Origin: Proteles cristata cristata
Lineage: Eukaryota > Chordata > Mammalia > Carnivora > Hyaenidae
Assembly: GCA_017311185.1 (NCBI GenBank)
Contig: JAESUZ010004141.1
Span: forward strand, 868,001-932,000
Direction of reading: 5' to 3'
Length of the DNA: 64,000 nt
Shown: positions 49,362 through 60,639 of the stretch, one piece after another
How the letters are laid out: each line of letters begins with the position of its first letter
Numbering within the stretch: position 1 is the stretch's first letter
Notes under the pieces: model-generated
The model's database searches: none
Told to the model about the DNA's origin: nothing
Seen by the model: the letters and a program-made list of their open reading frames with translations, nothing else
Translations under genes and position numbers: made by a program

Positions 49362-50044
49362 TTTTTTGGTCTTAACTCCTCTTCTCCAGAGCAGAGTGGC
49401 TTACTACAGAGGCGCCCTTTGCCTCCCGTGGTGCTTGGGCTGTACAGCAGGAGCAGCCCTTGGGCAAGGGTCTGGCCCACATAAGGCAGGAGGTGTGGCC
49501 ACCCCTGTTCTATCAAGTGAGTTGGGTAGCACGAAGCCCTTGGTCAATGCTTGGACCATAGTTAGGCATTTCAGTACCAAGTCTGCTATGTCCTGGCTGG
49601 GGACTTGGGGAAGTTACATCACTTCTCCGAACTTCATCCATAGCATGGAGAGGATAATGACCCTTCCGTGCTTTTGTGAGGATTAATTAGATGGTGATAA
49701 TGATGAAAATAATAATGACTGTTAAGTAAGCATCAGTTGTGTGGCAGGTCCTGTCCCGGACACCTTCATTAGTACGATAAAACCTGTATCAAATTTCAGA
49801 ACTAGTGTGTAGTTCAGGTAGACACTCGACTCCTATCCCTACTGTCTGCTGACACGGCACTTCCTACAGTTTGTCAGCAGCTGATAGTTTATTGGCTTAG
49901 TACTGTCTTTATAAAGGACTTCATTTATTCCCACAAATTGACACAGAGAAAATAAAGATTTAATTTAAACTCAGGAAGTTATCAGTGGGTGATTTCCAAC
50001 ATTTTATTGAAGAAGCACTTGTGGCTTAGAAGTCAACTGTTCTT

Positions 50045-50261
50045 GGGGCACCTGGGTGGCTCAGTCGGTTGGGTCTTCGACTTCAGCTCAGGTCATGATC
50101 TCATGGTTTGTGAGTTTGAGCCCCGTGGTGGGCTCTGCGTGGACAGTGCAGAGCCTGGAGCCTGTTTCGGATTCTGTGTCTCCCACTCTCTATGCTCTCC
50201 TTCCTTAGCTCATGCTTTGTCTCTCTCTCAAAGAGTAAATAAACATTAAAAAAGAGAAAGA
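50045..50261 (+). mobile_element. Feliform CAN-type SINE (host of a nested SINE)
   Basis: Plus copy whose outer target repeats are AGTCAACTGTTCTT (50031-50044) and AATCAACTGTTCTT (50514-50527). Its A-rich tail received the next SINE. Confidence 0.93.
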
Positions 50262-50502
50262 GGAGCGCCTGGGTGGCTTAGTCGGTTAAGCGTCCGACTT
50301 TTGCTTAGGTCATGATCTTGCAGTTCGTGGGTTCAAGCCCCACGTCCGGCTCTGTGCTGACTGCCATCTCAGAGCCTGGAGCCTATTTCAGAGTCTGTGT
50401 CTCCCTCTCTCTCTGACCCTCCCCTGCTCACACTGTCTCTCTCTCTCTCTCCTAGAAATAAATAAAAAATATTAAAATAAATAAATAAATAAATAAATAA
50501 AT
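50262..50502 (+). mobile_element. Feliform CAN-type SINE nested in the tail of the previous one
   Basis: Young-subfamily copy with (AAAT)n tail. Its own target repeat AAAGAGAAAGA is at 50251-50261 and 50503-50513. Confidence 0.94.
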
Positions 50503-50529
50503 AAAGAGAAAGAAATCAACTGTTCTTTA

Positions 50530-51531
50530 ACCAGATTGTAATTTAATACTGTTAGCCCATGAACCTAATGTTTAGGGCCAGGGTCTTGGGCTTCTACAGA
50601 AACCAAGCAGAACTGCTGCTTGCTCTGGGATATTGTTCATGTGCTCTCTTGATATTTAGTGCTCATCTTCAGAATAAATGCAAAATTAGAATAAACACCC
50701 GGATGCAAGCTTTGTGTAGGGGACAAAATGAAATATGTAAGGGTATCCGAGGGCCGGGATGAGTTCTGTGTCCCTGCCTGGGCCCGACAGGTTTGTAATG
50801 ATACTGGGTTTAGCTTTGTTTGACAATAAATGAAAGTCCCCCATCAACCCCCGCCCAAGTCTTCAGGGTACTGCTCACCAAAGCCTTTCTCTTTCCTTCT
50901 TTGTGCGGATTTTAGGCAACTAGATCCTCTTTGACAACATAAAGCACGGATTAACACTAACTCTGTAGCAATCCCAGGATTATGGGCTCAGGAGAATAAA
51001 TCTCGGGTTGACCGTGAGATGATTTCCATTAAGTCTCATTGTGAAGAACATAGTGATGGGAGAGGCTGTTCTGAGCGGGCTTGCTGTTTATTTCTGGTTC
51101 CCCAAGACCAGCCTTATGAGTATCACTGTCCATTGTGCATGTGAGAATGAGCGATTGTTCTTGAGATGCACAATGGGTTACTGGCAGCATGTGATTACAC
51201 CCTAAAACTGGCTGTGCCCCATCCATGGTCAACAGAGCATAACTCAAAGAAAGCAAGAGTCCTGGTCACTGAAACAGTCATCTGCTGTTTCATCACTCAT
51301 CACACTGTCACCAAGTCAGCGGTAAGCTTTCCCTGAAGACTAGCACAACACTAGAGATTTTAGAACATGCTCCATGTCTGACCGTCTTTCTTCTTTATTT
51401 CCTTGAAACCTCCTCCTCCCTCTGGATATGGATTTCTCACCGTAGTCCAATCTCAAATGCTGCCTCAGAGGGTGCAGGGCAAAGGATAAGAATAATATTC
51501 CTTTTCCTTATTTCCACCTTTGATTTTCCAG
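50530..51531. other. DIXDC1: Intronic sequence before DIXDC1 exon 2
   Basis: Unique-looking sequence with a polypyrimidine tract just before the exon (51500-51531). Nothing else recognised. Confidence 0.45.
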
Positions 51532-51661
51532 CAACAGCTCCAGGCGTACGTGGCCTGGGTGAACGCACAGCTCAAGAAGAGGCCAGCAGTGCAGCCCGTG
51601 AAGGACCTGCGGCAGGATCTTCGGGATGGGGTGATCCTGGCGTATCTCATCGAGATCGTCG
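51532..51661 (+). CDS. DIXDC1: DIXDC1 coding exon 2 (CH domain, first half)
   Basis: Acceptor gattttccag at 51531, donor g|gtcagt at 51662. It reads QQLQAYVAWVNAQLKKRPAV... to ...GVILAYLIEIV plus one base (residues 21-63). This is the N-terminal half of the calponin homology domain: the AYVAWVN helix and the DLRDGVILAYLIEIV helix match CH signatures. The sequence is essentially identical to human, so strong constraint is evident. Confidence 0.96.
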
Positions 51662-52514
51662 GTCAGTGGCCCCTGGCCTGGTGCCGGCACAAACCACAAC
51701 GTGCCTTCTTTATCCTCCACGTGCCCTTCCGAGCAGTTTGCTTCTTCTTTATAACATATGGAAATGGAAGTAGAGAAGGCTTAACGTACTTGCCCATCAT
51801 TAATTCATGTATTTATTAGTCAGTAGGCACTGTTCCAGGGACTCTGTTGGGCTTCGGGAATGTGATTATCAGCACAGTCTATGCTCTTGGGAGTCTCCCA
51901 AGCTAGTTGGAAAGACTGGAAACTGAATTCCATTCCATTAATGTACTTAGGACTCTGATGGAGCAAGGACAGGATAGGAGCATCTGGGTGGATAGAGGCA
52001 CCAAACCCAGGTCTCGGGGCTCAGCGATGGCTTAGAAGCGCTGGTGTCTAAACCGCGGCTGGACAAGGAAATCGGAGTCAGGCTGAAAGAAGGAGGGTTG
52101 CCAGCAAAAGGAGCCCTTCTGTGATACTACCATAATAACGTTCCACGGAAAGGCTACTGGACGGTACCATACCCTTATTTCCACAGCACTTGTCCACAGC
52201 TCTGTCACGTATTCCCACGCACTGAGCGGTCATTGTTTACCTCTCTCTCCCATATAGACCGAGCTCTTACTTAAGAGCAGGTTCAGTATAATTTTTTTTT
52301 TTCCCCTGTGTCCACAACTCCTACCAAGTGCCTGGCACATAATAGGCACTCAGACATTATTGTTATATTCATCCGCTGACCTTCCTTAGAGTCTTGAGAG
52401 ATTCGCTTGCTCCATCCTGACAAGTGGTGTAGACGGAGCCAGGTTTATTGCAGGCAGCCTCTCCTGAGTACCTCTCTGGGCCAGCTCACAGGTTCATCGG
52501 GGCGCTCGTTTATA

Positions 52515-52860
52515 ATGATAGTAATGATGGTAACACGAATAGCTCCCAACTATTGGACACTTTCTAATCTCGTTTCATTTCCTTTAATCATCAAACCTTG
52601 AGAAGCAGATTCTGTCATCTCTGTTTTCAGGAAACAAGCTTCAAAGAGAAGATTTATAAAAATAAATGAATTCCCTGAGCCCTTAGAGCAGGTCAAGCAT
52701 TGTGCTAAGTGTGCTACTTTGGGTGGTTTATGCTACAGGTGTGATACAGGTATGACCATTTTGTGCCATCTCTCAGGAGGTTCAGAAGGGCCAGGCAGTT
52801 GTACAAGGCCACATGACTGTACGTGGCGAAAGCTAGACCTGCTTTAATTCCAAAGCTCAT
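52515..52860 (+). repeat. Two MIR-like fragments
   Basis: 'aatagctcccaactattggacac', 'caggaaacaagcttcaaagag', 'agcattgtgctaagtgtgctac', 'gttgtacaaggccacatgac' follow MIR wording in two successive pieces. Confidence 0.6.
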
Positions 52861-53129
52861 TTTAAACATTATTTTTCACTTGCTGGAATAGATTATACTT
52901 GAAAATATAATTGGCCAGAAAACGCAGAAGCCGCAAAAGGATATAAAAGCCTTTTTGCCACCCCGCACCAGCTACGTGTTCTTTCTGGAAGCAAGTAGCG
53001 TTAGCAGTTTCTTACATTTCTTTTCAGAGATATTCTATGCATATACAGGCAATATGAATATGTATTCTTTGGCTTCCCCAAACCCAGATTCTTAAATGCT
53101 GCATTTTATTGTGACTTTGCTATCTGGCA

Positions 53130-54560
53130 AAACTCGCTGAATTCACTGCCTTGTTCCCCATTCTTTCTTTAACACGCCCTCAGTGGGCTTTTGATCCCAC
53201 CTCTCCACTCAAACTGTTCTCATCAAGGTCACAACCTTTGCCTTATCCAGTCCAGGGGGCTTGGCCTCAGTCCCCATTTTATTCAGCTTAGCAGAACTTG
53301 ACACAGTTGGTCACTCCGTCCTCCTTCAAACACTCTCTTTACCTCGTGTTCAGGAACCTCCTTCCTAACTGGCTCCTCTAGCTTGCTCTGCTGGCTTTTA
53401 TCCTCCTTCCTGACCTCTAAATGTTGAGATCCCCCACATTCAGTCCTTAGCCCTTGTGTTTTCTGTGTCCCCAAGTGATCTCTTTCCACATCTGCATCTT
53501 TAGCTCTAAACTTTTCCTTGACTTCGAGACATGAATATCAACTTCCTGCTCATCATCCCAGCCCGGCTGTCTAAAACATGACTCTAACTCCACTGCCTTA
53601 AGCAGAACTTTTCATATCCTTCTCTCCACCAATCCCTGTATCCTCCAGATTTCTTCACCGAAGTAACACACAACAGTACCATTCATCTAGCTGTTAAAGT
53701 AGGACACTCGGAAGTTGTCCTTGATTCATCTCTTTTCTTCGTATTTCATACCCAGTCCCTCACATGTGCTGTCTGCTTCATATTAAAATTTTACCTGATA
53801 TCTGACTTGTCACCTGTCAGGCTTTCCCACTCGAGGCCAAACCATTATCCCTTGCCTTGACAAGTTTTCATTTTCTTTCTAACTAATCTCCCTGTTTCTG
53901 CTTCACATAAGCTAAGTCCATATAGAGCCAACTTGTTTTTTTTAAGTTTATTTATTTTTTGAGAGAGAGTTCATGCACATGCACGCATGGGGGAGGGGCA
54001 GAAAGAGAGGGAGAGAAGGAATCCCAAGCAGGCTCCGCACTGCACTGTCAGTGCACGGCCCAGTGCAAGGCTCCTTTATTTACATCATGACCTGAGCCGA
54101 AACCAAGAGTCAGACCGTTAACCAACTGAACCACCAAGGCTCAACTAGGGTCACCTTTTGAAAACACAGATCATGTAACTCCCTTGCCTCAAACTCCACT
54201 GGCTGCCCATTACACTTAGAATAAAATTCAAGTTCTCTGCTCTGGTCCACAGAGTTAAATGACGTGGCTTTGTTTACCTGTCTACCTTCTCCTCCGACTT
54301 GACTCCGCTCTCTCTCTCCATTCCAGCCACACCAGGCTTACAGCTGTTCTTCAGAGAAGCTGAGCTCATTCCCACCCTGGGGTTTGGACCTGTGATTCCT
54401 CAGTCTGGAATGCTTCCTCCTCGAATCTTAACGTGTCTTACTATTCAAGTCTCTGCCCAAATACAGTATCAGGGAAGCCGTGATCCCACACTTCTTTGTT
54501 TCTCCTCATAGCACTTATCACTACCTGAAATTCTATTCAACATGAACTGGTTGACTTCAT
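53130..54560 (+). repeat. L2 (CR1-like) LINE reverse-transcriptase region, decayed
   Basis: 'cagcttagcagaacttgacacagttggtcactcc' encodes a decayed LAELDTVGHS version of the L2 RT motif LSAAFDTVDHS, followed downstream by 'ctttgatcc'-type text and, after the SINE at 53934-54143, 'cagatcatgtaactcccttgcctcaaactccactggctgcccat'. Stops and shifts are frequent. Confidence 0.75.
53934..54143 (-). mobile_element. Feliform CAN-type SINE in L2
   Basis: Reverse copy 'ttttttttaagtttatttatttt' to 'gaaccaccaaggctc'. Confidence 0.88.
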
Positions 54561-54917
54561 CATCCGTTATCCCTGGAGATCTCAACTCTGTGATGGAATG
54601 GGCTATATCCACCTTGCTCATGCTGTTTCACTGGTGCCCAGAAGAGTACGCTCAATGTGTATTTGTTGAGTGCATAAGGGTAAACACAGCTATATCCACA
54701 GGCCCCTGGGTATAGCTTTGAAAATTGGAAGGCCCGCCAAAAGGACTTTACCCTCATATTCCCTGATCCAAATTACAAGCACCAAGGCTTAACTCACTTG
54801 GATATTTATATACAATCTTAGCATTTACATAAAATATTCCTTTTCTCAGTGTCGGCTATTATGAAGCTTTGATACTGTTCCTCCCTGTAACTTCACATAT
54901 TTTCTCTCTTCAAACAG

Positions 54918-55043
54918 CAGGAGAAAAGCTGAATGGGGTACAGCTGAGTCCCAGTAACCAACAGGAGATGAAGAACAATGTGGAAAAAGTGCTACAGTTT
55001 GTGGCCTCCAAAAAGATTCGTATGCACCAGACTTCAGCTAAAG
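54918..55043 (+). CDS. DIXDC1: DIXDC1 coding exon 3 (CH domain, middle)
   Basis: Reads (A)GEKLNGVQLSPSNQQEMKNN... to ...HQTSAK plus one base (residues 64-105), donor gtcagt at 55044. It supplies the central CH helices (NNVEKVLQFVASKKIRM). The acceptor is a tandem NAGNAG (cagcag at 54915-54920): the first AG keeps Ala64, as in human; the second would drop it in frame. Confidence 0.95.
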
Positions 55044-55366
55044 GTCAGTGCCTCATGTCTGGGAGGGGTACACTCAGCTCTACCCAGTGATTATGAGTCT
55101 CAGAAGAGCCATCCGTTGTGTAGCCGAGGGTTCTAAGTAGACTGGAATAGGATTAGGCCCGTGGCTTCGTATCATTTTCCCATAAAGAGAGTTACCCTCA
55201 CGGAATGGGGCAATTCTCAAAATCCTAATGCTTTTGAAAACCTGGGTGGAGATAGACATTCTGTATTCATTTTAATTGAATAAAGGTTTGCTTGAGTGTG
55301 TGTACAAAAATTAATTGAGTAGAAATGACAAGACCAGGGTATTAACTGTAGAATGTCTCACTTAGG

Positions 55367-55597
55367 GGGCACCTGGGTGCCTCAGTCGGTTAAGCGTCCG
55401 ACTTCGGCTCAGGTCATGATCTCGCAGTTCTTGGGTTCGAGTCCTACATCGGGTTCTGTGCTGGCAGCTCAGAGCCTGGAGCCTGTTTCAGATTCTGTGT
55501 CTCCCTCTTTCTCTGTCTCTACCCCTCCCCTGCTCATGCTCTGTCTCTCTCTGTCTCAAAAAAAAATAAAAACGATAAAAAAATGTTTATAAAAAAT
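55367..55597 (+). mobile_element. Feliform CAN-type SINE
   Basis: Plus copy with perfect duplication AATGTCTCACTTAGG at 55352-55366 and 55598-55612. Confidence 0.95.
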
Positions 55598-55612
55598 AAT
55601 GTCTCACTTAGG

Positions 55613-55831
55613 GGCGCCTGGGTAGTTCAGTCGGTTGAGTGTCCAATTTCAGCTCAGGTCATGGTCTCATGGTTCGTGTGTTCAAGCCCTGTGTTGGGCA
55701 CTGTGCTGACAGCTCAGAGCCTAGAGCCTGCTTTGGATTCTGTGTTTCCCTCTCTCTCTGCCCCTCCTCTGCTTGTGCTTTTTCTCTCTGTCTCAAAAGT
55801 AAATAATAAAAGCATTAAAAAAAACTCTAGG
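55613..55831 (+). mobile_element. Feliform CAN-type SINE
   Basis: Starts where the previous duplication ends and is followed by a third, diverged copy of the same target, ATGTCTCATTTAAG (55832-55845). Confidence 0.94.
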
Positions 55832-56353
55832 ATGTCTCATTTAAGTCATCAAATTGAAGACAGATTATGTTTTCCAAGTTACTTGGGTTTCATGCCCAAG
55901 AATTATTACAAATCATAATAGCTATATTTTTTCCATCCAGTTTTCCAGAAGAAAAATATTTATAGCTTTTTTTTTTTTGGATATCACAGAATATTTTGGG
56001 GAAGACAAAAGGAGGGGCTCGGGGCAGAAGCACATACCTTCACTTGTAGCCACACGGCCGGAAGAGGACACTGCTCAGTCCACTTTGAGCCAAGGCTGCA
56101 AGGCAGCAATTGTTCTGCTGCCTTGAGAGAACACGGGCTCCCCGGCCCTCGCGCTGTTTCCCTAGAACTGATTGTAGATCTGGTTCTGTTTCAGCTTCAG
56201 TTTCTGGGTCTGATGGCCCAGGGCCCTCATGAGAATGGGGACCGGAGGGAACCTTCCTTCCGTGTTGGATTATTGGCATTCTCTGTGTTGGGGTCATTCA
56301 GGTGGGGCAGCTTCTTACCACTGAGGTAGAAGGTATCAATCAGTCCTTTTCCA

Positions 56354-56560
56354 GGGGCGCCTGGGTGGCTCAGTAGGTTAAGCGTCCGACTTCGGCTCAG
56401 GTTGTGATCTCAGAGTTCGTGGGTTCGAGCTCCATGTCAGGCTCCGTGCTGAACATTTGCTCAGAGTCTGGAGCCTGCTTCAGATTCTGTGTCTCCTTCT
56501 CTCTCTGCCCCTCCTCCACTCGAACCCTGTCTCTCAAAAATAAATAAATGTAAACAAAGA
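56354..56560 (+). mobile_element. Feliform CAN-type SINE
   Basis: Plus copy 'ggggcgcctgggtggctcagtagg' to 'aaaaataaataaatgtaaac', flanked by 'atcaatcagtccttttccag' and 'atcaatctttttccaag'. Confidence 0.93.
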
Positions 56561-56849
56561 AATCAATCTTTTTCCAAGACTTGCATATTTACAATGCTAT
56601 AAACTTAAAAAAATAAGAATTTTACCCATTCCCTTACTTGAACTTTAACCAGACCTATCACATTGTTTTTTGTGTGCATTTTTCTTTTTTTTCTAGGGCA
56701 GAATTTAGGGTGTCATAATATCTCTGCTCTGATCCCCATGAAGGGTGGGCTTAGGGATCTGGTCCCGTAAGTTAGCTATCTTGAGAGAACACTGCCATTG
56801 AGGATACTGTTGTCTTTTACCCAGAGAAGGGCAGCAAGCAGCTCTCTAA

Positions 56850-57975
56850 TTAGTCTCACTGGATCCCATCCGCTGTCCACACTGCAGGCAGGATGATCTT
56901 TCTATGCGTACATATGCTTATACCACTGCTCATTTTCCTTATGGGAGAATCCAGAGTCCTTCCTGTGGCTTGCTCTGGCCTTTCTGACCCGACCTCTGAT
57001 TTCTCCTCCTGGGCCTCACCCCTCACCCTCTCCCCCTGCACTCTGGGCCCTAGCTGTGCTGTACCTTTTCCACTTCATCTGCCACAGTGGTGTGCATAGA
57101 TATATAATGCAAGTCACTTACGGAACTTAAAAGTTTCCGAGAGCCACATTTTTTTCAAAAAAGGAAATGGGGGATACTAATTTTAATAATACATTTTATT
57201 TGACCCCCAAATATCCAAAATATTATCAGTGCAACATGTATTCAGTATTAAAGCTATTAATGAGATATTTTACATTTTCATTTTTTTTGTAGTGTCTAAT
57301 GAGATGTGTTTCAGTCTGACTTGTTTTGTGCTATGTACCACACTTACAGCACATTTCAATTCAGACTCTATCTTTTAAATGACAAGAGCCACATGTAGCT
57401 CCCATATCAGACAGCACAGATCTCGTCCGTCATGCTCTCTCCCACCTCTAGACCTTCACACCTGCTGTTTCCTCCTCGTAGAATACTCTTTTCCTTCTCC
57501 TCCTTCATCTGATGAACCAAACAAGTCTCACTGCAAAACTTATTTCCCCTAGGAATCTTTCCCCAAGCCTTCTAGACCAGACAAGATGCTTCTAGTTTGA
57601 GTTACCAGAGAATCCTGTACTTCTACCATAACACATTACCATACTTCATTGTAAATGCTTCTACTGTTTCTTAATTTTTAAAATGTTTATTTATTAGAGA
57701 GAGAGTGCGTGTGCACACAGCAGGGGAAGGGCAGAGAGAGAGGAAGACAGAGGATCTGAAGCAGGCTCTGTGCTGGCAGCAGAGAGCCTGATTCAGGGCT
57801 CGAACCCACCAACTGTGGGATCATGACCGGAGCCAAAGTTGGATGTTTAACCAACTGAGCCACCCAGGAGCCCCTGTAAATGCTCTTAAATGTTCTGTCT
57901 TCCTGTTGAACATGGCTTTGTGAGGACAGAGACCTTGACTGCCTTGCTAACCTGTATCACTAGCAAATATGTGTT
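56850..57975 (+). repeat. L2 LINE 3' region, interrupted
   Basis: 'cactgctcattttccttatgggagaatccagagtcc', 'cttcacacctgctgtttcctcctcgtagaatactc' and 'gctcttaaatgttctgtcttcctg...gtgaggacagagaccttgactg' form an L2 3' end. It is interrupted by a MER-type element at about 57110-57425 ('gagccacatgtagctcccatatcagacagcacag') and a SINE. Confidence 0.6.
57671..57874 (-). mobile_element. Feliform CAN-type SINE
   Basis: Reverse copy ending 'gagccacccaggagcccc', flanked by TGTAAATGCT at 57650 and 57875. Confidence 0.92.
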
Positions 57976-58032
57976 CAATGAGTGAACCCTCTGCCTCGAT
58001 CTCAGGACCTCTGGGTGTTTTCTGTCCCTCAG

Positions 58033-58264
58033 ATATTGTGGAAGGAAACCTGAAGTCCATCATGAGGCTGGTCCTTGCCCTGGCAGCTCATTTCAAACCT
58101 GGTTCCAACAGGACAGCGAGCCAAGGACGGGACTCCAGAGCCCCTCCGCAGACTCACCAGCCACATTGTGCCACTGCCGTGGCCCAGGGGGCAGCTGCCG
58201 CTCTGGCTGACGTGTGCCATGATGTGTCACGGTCCGGACGGGATATCTTTCGATACAGACAGAG
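58033..58264 (+). CDS. DIXDC1: DIXDC1 coding exon 4 (end of CH domain and linker)
   Basis: Acceptor ccctcag at 58032, donor AG|gtaagg at 58265. It reads DIVEGNLKSIMRLVLALAAH... (last CH helix, residues 106-127) then an Ala-rich linker ...VAQGAAAALADVCHDVSRSG... to ...FRYRQ plus two bases of Arg. In human the region after residue 127 contributes to actin binding. Differences from human are few (A for V in RTASQG, PPQT for PLQS). Confidence 0.96.
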
Positions 58265-58406
58265 GTAAGGGAAGAAATCTGGGGGTGGGAACTTGTTCCT
58301 CTCTCCAAATCTCCTCCTTTAAATGCTACTGTGCAGTGGATGGGTCACCTAAACAGCCCCACACTGTAGAAGAGAGGACACTCCACTAGAGGAGAGCCCT
58401 TTCATT

Positions 58407-58638
58407 CGTGTATTTTTTACTTGAGAGAGAGAGAGAGTACGTGCACGCAGGGGAGAAGAGCAGAGAGAGAGAGAGAAAATTAATGTTTACTTTTGAGGGA
58501 GAGAATCCCAAGCAGGCTCATCCGCACTGGCAGCACAGAGCCTGACACGGGGCTCAAACTCACAAACAGCAAGATCATGACCTGAGCCAAAATCAAGAGT
58601 TGGGCACTTAACTGACTGAGCCATGCAGATGCCCAGAG

Positions 58639-58690
<52 letters not shown>

Positions 58691-58811
58691 TTAGGCAGGC
58701 TCCACACTCAGCGCAGAGCCCGACATGGGACTTGATTCCGTGACCTTGGGATCATGATCTGACCAGAAATCAAGACTCAGATGCTCAACTGACTGAGCCA
58801 CCCAAGCACCC
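58407..58811 (-). mobile_element. Nested pair of reverse CAN-type SINEs
   Basis: An outer SINE (58407-58480 and 58637-58811) is interrupted by a second one (about 58481-58636, ending 'gagccatgcagatgccc'). A GT/GA microsatellite lies at 58638-58687. Outer flanks are GAGAGCCCTTTCATT and GAGAAAACCCTTTCAAAT. Confidence 0.85.
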
Positions 58812-58830
58812 TGAGAAAACCCTTTCAAAT

Positions 58831-59070
58831 TTTTTTAAAAAAAATTAAATGTTTTTATTTATTTTTGAGAACGAGCAGGTGCAAGAGAGAAAGAGGCAAA
58901 GCATGAGCTGGGTAGGGGCGGGGGGTGGGGAGGAGACACAGAATCTGAAGCAGGCTCCAGGCTCTGAACTGTCAGCACAGAATGCAACGTGGGGCTCGAA
59001 CTCACAAACCGCGAGATCATGACCTGAGCCGAAGTTGGAGGTTCAACTGACTGAGCCACCCAGGCGCCCT
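58831..59070 (-). mobile_element. Feliform CAN-type SINE
   Basis: Reverse copy between GAGAAAACCCTTTCAAAT (58813-58830) and GAGAAAAGCCCTTTCAAAT (59071-59089), ending 'gagccacccaggcgccct'. Confidence 0.93.
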
Positions 59071-59541
59071 GAGAAAAGCCCTTTCAAATGAGCTGTTTAT
59101 TTTGCAGTTAGTAGAAAGTAAAGGAATCTCATTTGTAATTTTTGCTCTGATGCCCAGAATTTTAAATATATGCCTTTGGCGCAGCGTGTTTTCTTCACCG
59201 GGAGATATGTGGGAGCGGTGTTCAAGTCATCTGGGGAGTCTCTGCCTGAATGTATGCTAACGCCAGCTTGTCCCAAAGAGTCATGGCAGGAAACATTTTG
59301 GGGGTTACACGCCTGCTGGGGGAGAGCGGGACCCTGAGGTGTTGCAGACCCTAGGGAACTTCGTCTGTCTTCCCTGCTGGGTGTCACCGGTCCTTAAAGC
59401 GGGCGGCTTGGCCTTGCTTCTTCTTCTTCCCTTCGTGCTCTTCCCTTGGTGCTCTCAGAGTGGCTGGCTACCGGTTCCCGTTGAGCTGACCCGAACTGAA
59501 AGATTGACGCCCTCTCCTTTGCTGGCGTCCTCTGGCTCTAG

Positions 59542-59649
59542 GAACGACAGTGTGGACGAGGAGATTGAGAACCCGTACTGGAGCGTGCGAGCCCTGGTGC
59601 AGCAGTATGAAGGGCAGCAGAGGTCCCCGTCCGAGTCCCGCGGTGACAG
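59542..59649 (+). CDS. DIXDC1: DIXDC1 coding exon 5
   Basis: Acceptor ctctag at 59541, donor AG|gtaagc at 59650. It completes the split Arg and reads NDSVDEEIENPYWSVRALVQ... to ...SPSESRGD plus two bases (AG). Cumulative length is 656 bases, so the next exon (outside the window) must start in phase 2. Human has NSSMDEEIENPYWSVRALVQ. The last residues before the donor (RGD) differ from the human protein as I remember it. Confidence 0.93.
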
Positions 59650-60639
59650 GTAAGCGCGGCGCCAGCTTCCTCCCACTGTCGTCCTGGTTAGAGGTGGAAT
59701 TCTTGGGCGTTCTCCGGGTTTTCAGCTTCAGGCAGCAACACAAACAGGCAATAAGACTCCTACCTCTTTTCTCTTTCCCTCAGTTTGTTTGACTTTAAAG
59801 GGGGTGAGTCTTCAGCACTGCTTTGCGGTTTTGGGCTGGCAGGCAGGGAGGGAGGCTGGGTGCTGGTAAATTTCCCACACAAGGAAGCTTTTTGTGCAGA
59901 GCCTCAGTGTCCGCGCTTAGGAATGTCCACATGGGGGCCTGTGAGGGCCCGGCCCCTGGTTCTGATTATGTGCGTATCAGCTGACAGCGTTTATGACAGC
60001 CAGTTCCACTATACGGCCTTTGAACCTGAGCTTAACTCAAAGCGTGGCCTGAGAAAGCTGTACAATGCTGATAACAAGAGAAAACACAGAGTAGAGTTGT
60101 CTGAGAGCATTAGAATGTTCCAAACTTTCATTTATAGGGCCAGGAATTGTGGCAGGTTAGTGTGCCTTTGAGTGGCTACGATGTTTGTGACTCTAGCAGA
60201 AAGGCCATCTGAATCTCTTAGAGCCAAGTGCAGAGACCAAAACAGGACACAGTGCTCTGATAAAAGCCTGGTCAATGCCAAGTGCATTGGCAGAAAAAGA
60301 CTACTTTCCTGGCTCATGTAAATCATGCTCCTATAAATACATGCCCAGGACATGCCAGCTTATTTACTAACTTCATTTCACTGCTGAATCACACTTAATT
60401 TATGCTCTTACGACCTTCTCTTTCCTACCCCAACCCGGCTTAGCCTGTTCTAGTTACACCTAACTGTTCTTGTCTTACGTGTATCTTCTGTGCATTTGTC
60501 TTCTTCCTATTTCTTGTCCACATAAAATCCTGTTTTAGATTGATAGACCACTTCTTAATTTATTGCAGTCACGCAGAATTCTTCCCAGAGGTTTAACTAT
60601 ACTGATAATCTTGCTCAACTTTAATTTTCACCTTTAATA

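Larger units (their letters stand above)
27734..51531 (+). other. DIXDC1: DIXDC1 intron 1 (about 23.8 kb)
   Basis: Donor gtaact and acceptor attttccag. It is filled with SINEs, an old L1 complex at 39.4-45.7 kb, L2, MIR and hAT fossils and one probable LTR. The parts at 27.8-29.4, 29.7-30.9 and 34.6-35.8 kb look mostly unique; I see no coding exons there. Confidence 0.85.
51662..54917 (+). other. DIXDC1: DIXDC1 intron 2
   Basis: Donor gtcagt, acceptor aaacag (or cagcag). Contains MIR pieces near 52515-52860, an L2 LINE (53130-54560) and one SINE. Confidence 0.85.
55044..58032 (+). other. DIXDC1: DIXDC1 intron 3
   Basis: Contains three head-to-tail oriented SINEs, an L2 LINE interrupted by an older MER-type element and a SINE. 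No coding sequence seen. Confidence 0.85.
58265..59541 (+). other. DIXDC1: DIXDC1 intron 4
   Basis: Consists mainly of three reverse SINEs, then about 450 bases of unique sequence before the acceptor ggctctag. Confidence 0.85.

Noticed and set aside
59785..60171. 128-codon plus-strand frame after DIXDC1 exon 5
   Set aside because: Lies in intron 5 with no matching splice phase or recognised homology; a chance frame in unique sequence.
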